A DNA stretch of 5,134 bases from an uncultured Verrucomicrobiota bacterium (GTDB taxonomy: Bacteria; Verrucomicrobiota; Verrucomicrobiia; Chthoniobacterales; SZAS-18). The notes under the pieces are model-generated. The model was given only the letters and a program-made list of their open reading frames with translations. It searched no databases and had not been told where the DNA came from. Within the stretch, counting starts at the first letter, position 1; each line of letters starts with the position of its first letter. The DNA lies in assembly GCA_937873255.1 (NCBI GenBank), contig CALMVM010000405.1, positions 1,248-6,381 on the forward strand, written 5' to 3'. The position numbers and the translations under genes are program-made. This document shows positions 1 through 3,149 of the stretch, one piece after another.

Positions 1-483
1 GAGCGCGAGGGTGAGCATTAATTCCTGCATCCCGGCCGACGCCGCCGCGAGCGCGAGGGCGCGTTTGCGCGGGTCCGCGTGCCCGGCGCGCCGGTGCAGG
101 TCCGTGATCCACCAGATGCGCTGGCGGATCGAGCCGGAGCCCATCCCCAACCGCAGGTGCAGCGGCAGCTTGAGCGCGTGGGTTTCGTCGGGCTCCGGCG
201 CGGGGGTGCAATGGAAATGGATGCACAGGTGGTAACCGTTGCGCGGCAGGTGGTAATGCGAATCGATCTCGGCCGGGGTGAGCGTCAAATCGCCGGGGCG
301 CAACTCGTACTGCCCCTCGCCGATGTGGATGCGCCCCTCGTAGTCGTGCTGATGCAGCACGACCGTCGGCGAGCGGTAGACGTAGCCCCGGCTTTTTTCC
401 AGCATCGGGAACCGTCCGGCGCGGACGATTTCGGGCCGGTGCAGCGCGGACCAGGCAAGCGTGGCAACGGTGGATAGCTCCAT
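1..483 (-). CDS. AraC-family transcriptional regulator, N-terminal part (truncated by window edge)
   Basis: The frame is open from an ATG at 483 to base 1 (161 codons, no stop), so the gene continues outside the window. The visible part resembles the cupin-like sensor domain of AraC/XylS regulators. Residues 38-92 give alternating beta-strand sequence with the family-typical turn LRPGDLTLTPAEIDSHYHLP (61-80), followed by the strand YHLCIHFHC (84-92). Residues 115-161 are helical and match the linker that usually leads into the DNA-binding domain. The two C-terminal helix-turn-helix motifs lie beyond the edge and are not seen. In this family the cupin domain binds a small ligand, often a sugar, and the C-terminal part binds DNA. 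The ligand cannot be told from sequence. The ATG has no Shine-Dalgarno site (upstream bases are A/T-rich), which fits a short or absent leader. It is divergent from the oxygenase gene at 558, which is its likely target. Family assignment is fairly sure; function is inferred. Confidence 0.85.
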   Translation of the reverse strand, partial: MELSTVATLAWSALHRPEIVRAGRFPMLEKSRGYVYRSPTVVLHQHDYEGRIHIGEGQYELRPGDLTLTPAEIDSHYHLPRNGYHLCIHFHCTPAPEPDETHALKLPLHLRLGMGSGSIRQRIWWITDLHRRAGHADPRKRALALAAASAGMQELMLTLAL

Positions 484-491
484 TTTGTTGA

Positions 492-521
492 ATTATTACC
501 ACGGTTCGCAAAAAGTTCCAA
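492..521 (-). promoter_or_regulatory. Candidate sigma-70-type promoter for the AraC-family gene
   Basis: On the minus strand a TTGGAA (516-521; 4 of 6 to TTGACA) lies 18 bp before AATAAT (492-497; 5 of 6 to TATAAT). A start point about seven bases after the -10 box would fall near 485, almost on the ATG at 483, so the transcript would be leaderless or nearly so. This agrees with the lack of a Shine-Dalgarno site. This is the most A/T-rich stretch in the left half of the window. Assigned by eye only. Confidence 0.4.
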
Positions 522-529
522 CTGTTCGC
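504..529. promoter_or_regulatory. Candidate operator: phased GTTC direct repeats
   Basis: GTTCGC occurs at 504-509 and again at 524-529, 20 bp apart, with a related GTTCC at 515-519 between them. The starts are 11 and 9 bp apart, roughly one helical turn each. AraC-family proteins typically bind direct half-sites about two turns apart. The boxes overlap the -35 box and spacer of the candidate leftward promoter, so binding could repress the regulator and act on the oxygenase gene. The match is short and could be chance. Confidence 0.35.
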
Positions 530-535
530 CCGGAC

Positions 536-554
536 GGCACGATGGCACGATGGC
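536..554 (+). repeat. 8-bp tandem repeat (GGCACGAT, about 2.4 copies) before the oxygenase start
   Basis: GGCACGAT is present at 536-543 and 544-551 and continues with GGC. Each copy contributes an ATG, at 542 and 550, and the gene's own ATG follows at 558, so three ATGs sit 8 bp apart in three different frames. The one at 550 opens a three-codon frame whose TGA (559-561) overlaps the gene's ATG. The one at 542 opens an 11-codon frame ending at 577. No Shine-Dalgarno site is visible here. Confidence 0.8.
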
Positions 555-557
555 CGC

Positions 558-1352
558 ATGACCTCCTTCGAACTTAACGCCAGCGAAGCCAGGGAATTCT
601 TCACCGAACACGGGTATTACCTCGCCAAAAACGTGTTTTCTCCCTCGGAAGTCGAAGAACTGGAAGGCGATTTCGACCGGATCGTCGTGCAACTCCAGGG
701 CTCCCGCGAGGACGTGAACGCGCAATGGCAAGGCGCGGCCATGGACCGGCTCGGCGCGAAAAACACCGTCGTCGTCCACACGCACAATGTGCAGAATTAT
801 TCCGCCCGCTGGCTGCGGGCGTTCCAGCACCCACTCTTTCTCGAAGCAACGGCGACGATCCTCGGGCCGGACATCGTTTTGCACCACAGCAAGCTTTTCC
901 AGAAGCCGCAGGGCAAGGGTTCGCCCTTCCCGATGCACCAGGATTGGTCGTACTTCCCGACCGTGCAGGATACGATGATCGCGGGCGTCGTCCACGTCTC
1001 GGAGGCGACCGACGACATGGGTTGTTTCCGCGTTTACCCCGGCACGCACCGGCTCGGGCGGGTGCAGGGCATGGGCGGCATGGGCGACGACGAACACGCC
1101 GACCTCAAGACCAAATATCCGCTGGAAAACGCCACCGTGCTCGAAGCCGGTCCCGGCGACGTGTTGTTTTTCCACTATTGCCTGCTCCACGGCTCCAATC
1201 AGAACGTGTCCGACAAGATCCGCAAAACGGTGCTCGTGCAGATGTATTCCGGCCGCGACCGGGTGGAGGACGGCGTCAAGCACCCCAATGCCCGCCTGAC
1301 CCTACAGGGCTGGAACCACGCCGCGAGCCGGGCGAGCGAGAACAAGGATTGA
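558..1352 (+). CDS. Phytanoyl-CoA dioxygenase (PhyH) family Fe(II)/2-oxoglutarate-dependent oxygenase
   Basis: The 264-residue product is a complete PhyH-family protein of usual length. The metal-binding facial triad is visible as H127-x-D129 (in MHQDWSYF) and H211 (in LLHGSNQN). R222, 11 residues after the distal histidine, is placed to bind the 2-oxoglutarate carboxylate, the same spacing as in human phytanoyl-CoA hydroxylase. Other family features are the N-terminal helix with FFTEHGYYLAKNVFS (14-28), the conserved GCFRVYPGTHR (155-165) and the PGDVLFFH strand (199-206). All key residues are present, so it should be an active cytoplasmic hydroxylase that couples oxidative decarboxylation of 2-oxoglutarate to oxidation of a substrate. 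The substrate cannot be told: bacterial members act on lipids, ectoine, antibiotics, phosphonates and unknown small molecules. The start at 558 is chosen because the conserved N-terminal helix follows directly and no longer in-frame start is evident. It is divergent from the AraC-family gene and converges on hisH. Confidence 0.93.
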   Translation: MTSFELNASEAREFFTEHGYYLAKNVFSPSEVEELEGDFDRIVVQLQGSREDVNAQWQGAAMDRLGAKNTVVVHTHNVQNYSARWLRAFQHPLFLEATATILGPDIVLHHSKLFQKPQGKGSPFPMHQDWSYFPTVQDTMIAGVVHVSEATDDMGCFRVYPGTHRLGRVQGMGGMGDDEHADLKTKYPLENATVLEAGPGDVLFFHYCLLHGSNQNVSDKIRKTVLVQMYSGRDRVEDGVKHPNARLTLQGWNHAASRASENKD

Positions 1353-1362
1353 CCGACCTCCC

Positions 1363-1376
1363 ACCGCTCAGGCGGT
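1363..1376. terminator. Small hairpin between convergent oxygenase and hisH genes
   Basis: ACCGC (1363-1367) and GCGGT (1372-1376) pair perfectly around a 4-base loop that holds the hisH stop codon. It lies in the convergent gap, where a bidirectional terminator is expected. The stem is only 5 bp and no run of T follows on either strand, so it would be a weak intrinsic terminator at best. No better terminator is visible in this gap. Confidence 0.25.
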
Positions 1377-2000
1377 CCGGCGGACGGCGTCCACGAAGTT
1401 GCGCAGCATCGTCAGGCCCGCGTCCTGGCTTTTCTCCGGGTGGAACTGCACGCCCATCGTGCGGCCTTGCTCGACGGCGGCGGCGAACGGTCCGCCGTAG
1501 TCTGTCGTGGCCGCGACGACGCCGGGATCGGTCGGCGTCGGGTGGTAGGAATGCACGAAATAAACGTGCGAACCGTCGGCGAGTCCGCGCCACAGCCGGG
1601 CGTCGGGCCGTTGGAATTGGAGGGAATTCCAGCCGATCTGCGGCACCTTGAGACCCGGCGCGCGGAAGCGTTGCACCGCCCCGGCGAACCGCCCGAAGCC
1701 CGCGACGCCGGGGGTTTCCTCGCTGGACTCGAAGAGGAGTTGGTAGCCCAGGCATACCCCAAGAAAGGGTTTGTCCTCGCGCAGCCACCCGGCGAGGGGT
1801 TCCCACAGACCACGCGCGTGGAGTTGGCTGGCGCAATCACCGAAAGCCCCGACGCCGGGCAGCACGACGGCGTCCATCTCGCCGAGACGCTCGGGGGAGG
1901 CGAGCAGTTCGACGCGCGCGCCGATCTTGGCGAGGGCTTTGCCGACGCTGCGCAGGTTGCCGCTGCCGTAGTCGATCAGGCCGAGGAGTGGGTCCTGCAT
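1368..2000 (-). CDS. hisH: Imidazole glycerol phosphate synthase, glutamine amidotransferase subunit HisH
   Basis: The 210-residue product is a class I glutamine amidotransferase domain of normal HisH length. It hydrolyses glutamine and passes ammonia to HisF, which makes imidazole glycerol phosphate and AICAR from PRFAR in histidine biosynthesis. The catalytic triad is complete: C83 in GVCLGYQLLF, H187 and E189 in VQFHPEKSQ. The N-terminal GLIDYGSGNLRSV (7-19), the oxyanion-loop motif PGVGAFG (48-54), and QIGWN (121-125) with YFVHSYHP (147-154) are HisH-specific signatures. The ATG at 2000 is chosen because the conserved first strand begins six residues later. The frame stays open upstream to about 2507, but that extension has no protein-like character and runs across the lipoprotein frame. 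No clear Shine-Dalgarno site precedes the ATG. It follows the candidate lipoprotein by 50 bp and hisB by 529 bp on the same strand. The partner hisF is not in the window. Confidence 0.97.
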   Translation of the reverse strand: MQDPLLGLIDYGSGNLRSVGKALAKIGARVELLASPERLGEMDAVVLPGVGAFGDCASQLHARGLWEPLAGWLREDKPFLGVCLGYQLLFESSEETPGVAGFGRFAGAVQRFRAPGLKVPQIGWNSLQFQRPDARLWRGLADGSHVYFVHSYHPTPTDPGVVAATTDYGGPFAAAVEQGRTMGVQFHPEKSQDAGLTMLRNFVDAVRRTA

Positions 2001-2050
2001 TTCTGAAGCATAACCCGGATTCGCGCCTGCGCACACTGCGCGTCGATGCC

Positions 2051-2275
2051 TCAGTGTTTCTGCGGGGTGGCGACCATGCCCATCGTCCTCCCGCAATCCG
2101 GCGGCGTCGGCGTCGGCCGGACCTCGTGGGGCGGGCCAGGCTTGCCCATCGTGCGGCGCGTATCCGCGCACCCGGCGAAAAACAACGGGGCGACCAGAGC
2201 CAGCAGCGCGGCGAGCCCGCCACGAACCGTGCGGGCGGATCGTCCCAGCAAACGCCAACGCGACGCCGTCACCAT
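2051..2275 (-). CDS. Candidate small lipoprotein, function unknown
   Basis: This 74-residue frame has a lipoprotein signal peptide: an arginine-rich n-region (residues 1-18), a hydrophobic core LAALLALVAPLFF (21-33) and a lipobox FAGC with the cysteine at 36. The mature part would be only about 39 residues and is rich in Pro, Thr and Arg. It contains RTMG twice (about 22 residues apart) and a second cysteine near 60. Nothing in it points to a known family. Codon third positions are mostly G or C, as in the neighbours. The start at 2275 is chosen to give a signal peptide of normal size. The frame also has an ATG at 2359, which would add 28 unconvincing residues. No good Shine-Dalgarno site is present. 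It lies between hisB and hisH on the same strand and fills an otherwise empty gap. The aspartate just after the lipobox cysteine is at +3 (C-A-D), so an inner-membrane retention signal of the +2 type is absent. It could be a chance frame, but the signal peptide argues against that. Confidence 0.55.
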   Translation of the reverse strand: MVTASRWRLLGRSARTVRGGLAALLALVAPLFFAGCADTRRTMGKPGPPHEVRPTPTPPDCGRTMGMVATPQKH

Positions 2276-2392
2276 CGAGCCGTCCGCTCTCGATAGAAAG
2301 GTGACGCAGGTTTCCCCGCCACGCCGGGCCAACACGGCCTCGCCCGCGCGACGCGACATCGCGGAAAGATCGATGACGTAAAGCCTGCACTA

Positions 2393-2406
2393 GTCGCAAA
2401 AGCGAC
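2393..2406 (-). other. Perfect hairpin with TTTT loop (on minus strand)
   Basis: GTCGC (2393-2397) pairs with GCGAC (2402-2406) around AAAA on the plus strand, TTTT on the transcribed strand. No U-tract follows in the minus direction. It overlaps the GACG/CGTC stem at 2404-2416, so only one of the two can form. Confidence 0.45.
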
Positions 2407-2428
2407 GCCGGTCGTCCCCTTTCATCCC

Positions 2429-2445
2429 GTCCCAGGATTTGGGAC
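2429..2445 (-). other. Perfect 6-bp hairpin in the hisB-hisH interval
   Basis: GTCCCA (2429-2434) pairs with TGGGAC (2440-2445) around a 5-base loop. Downstream on the minus strand follows a purine-rich GATGAAAGGGG rather than a U-tract, so it is not a typical intrinsic terminator. Role unknown. Confidence 0.4.
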
Positions 2446-2517
2446 AGCGGAAACTGATCTCGGGCGGTCTCGGCAGGTTGCTCATACCAGAGACAACGCA
2501 CGACCAAGCCGAAATCT

Positions 2518-2532
2518 TAGGAAGAAATCCTA
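2518..2532 (-). other. Short hairpin across the hisB stop codon
   Basis: TAGGA (2518-2522) pairs with TCCTA (2528-2532) around a 5-base loop. The stem includes the hisB TAG stop. It is A/T-rich, short, and lacks a clear U-tract, so any role as a hisB terminator is doubtful. Confidence 0.2.
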
Positions 2533-3144
2533 TCCCGACAGACTACCCTTCGTGCTCGGCACTCCCGTTACACGCGGGTCGATGCGGCAGGCGTGGTCCA
2601 CGGCTTTCGCCAATCCCTTGAACACCGCCTCCGCGAAATGGTGCGCGTCGCGCCCGTAGAGAATCTCGACGTGCAGATTGCAGCCCGCGTGCACGCTGAA
2701 CCCGCGCAGAAATTCCTCGACGAGTTGCAGCGAAAACCCCTTCCCCGCCATCAAGCCCGCCGCCGGACCAAGCTCGACGGGCAGCCGGTATTCGAGAAAA
2801 GGCCGCCCGCCGAAATCGATCACGACCCGCGCGAGGGTCTCGTCCATCGGCAGATAAGCGTGGCCGTAGCGCGTGAGCCCCCGCTTGTCGCCGAGCGCCT
2901 GTGCGAACGCCTGCCCGAGCGTGATTCCCACGTCCTCGACCGTGTGGTGGCTGTCCACCGCGAGGTCGCCGTCGGCCTTCACGGTTAGGTCCATGAGGCT
3001 GTGCCGCGCGAACAGCGTCAGCATGTGATCGAAGAACGGCAGTCCGGTATCGATCTGCGATTGCCCCGAACCATCGACGATGAGATCGAGCGCGATCTGC
3101 GTTTCACTGGTGCGGCGTTCGATGTGAGCCTGACGCGGAGTCAT
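2530..3144 (-). CDS. hisB: Imidazoleglycerol-phosphate dehydratase HisB
   Basis: The 204-residue product is a complete monofunctional IGPD, close to the usual 195-200 residues and without the histidinol-phosphatase domain fused in enterobacteria. It dehydrates imidazole glycerol phosphate to imidazole acetol phosphate in histidine biosynthesis. Both metal-binding HHxxE motifs are intact: HHTVE (66-70) and HHFAE (168-172). Other signatures are FFDHMLTLFARH (37-48), DVGITLGQAF (71-80), the MDE turn (100-102) and the C-terminal PSTKGSL (196-202). The family forms 24-mers with two manganese ions per active site. The ATG at 3144 is chosen because the family's conserved HIERRTSET follows at once; the frame is open further upstream but there runs over the transporter gene. 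It starts 5 bp after the transporter stop, and a GGAG (3156-3159) inside the end of that gene, 11 bases before the ATG, is the likely ribosome-binding site. This implies cotranscription and probably translational coupling. Confidence 0.97.
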   Translation of the reverse strand: MTPRQAHIERRTSETQIALDLIVDGSGQSQIDTGLPFFDHMLTLFARHSLMDLTVKADGDLAVDSHHTVEDVGITLGQAFAQALGDKRGLTRYGHAYLPMDETLARVVIDFGGRPFLEYRLPVELGPAAGLMAGKGFSLQLVEEFLRGFSVHAGCNLHVEILYGRDAHHFAEAVFKGLAKAVDHACRIDPRVTGVPSTKGSLSG

Positions 3145-3149
3145 GTTTT

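Larger units (their letters stand above)
2276..2529 (-). other. Non-coding interval downstream of hisB with several small hairpins
   Basis: No convincing gene is seen in these 254 bases on either strand. On the minus strand, the direction of transcription, it holds perfect short stems at 2393-2406, 2404-2416 and 2429-2445. The first two share bases and exclude each other. It also holds an AT-richer patch with a TATGAG (2481-2486) after TGG that might be a weak extended -10 box, though a good -35 box is missing. The stretch could be the 5' leader of the lipoprotein-hisH transcript. No run of His codons of a his-type attenuator peptide was seen. Confidence 0.4.

Noticed and set aside
1..59. 11-bp repeat GAGCGCGAGGG at 1-11 and 49-59
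   Set aside because: It encodes Leu/Ala-rich helix in the regulator gene and needs no further explanation.
285..1283. A 332-residue frame on the minus strand opposite the oxygenase gene
   Set aside because: It is antisense to a gene with a complete catalytic motif set and overlaps the AraC-family gene in another frame. It has no recognisable motif, and long shadow frames are expected in GC-rich DNA.
2001..2507. Upstream extension of the hisH frame to a start near 2507
   Set aside because: The extra 169 residues are low-complexity Arg/Gly/Ala-rich sequence without motifs, while HisH homology starts right at the ATG at 2000 and total length then matches the family.
2481..2507. Possible promoter with TATGAG and TTGGTC downstream of hisB
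   Set aside because: Spacing is only 15 bp and the -35 match is poor, so it is too weak to list as a feature.
2276..2529. A his-operon-type attenuator with a His-rich leader peptide
   Set aside because: No short frame with a run of His codons and no terminator with a U-tract were found on the minus strand.
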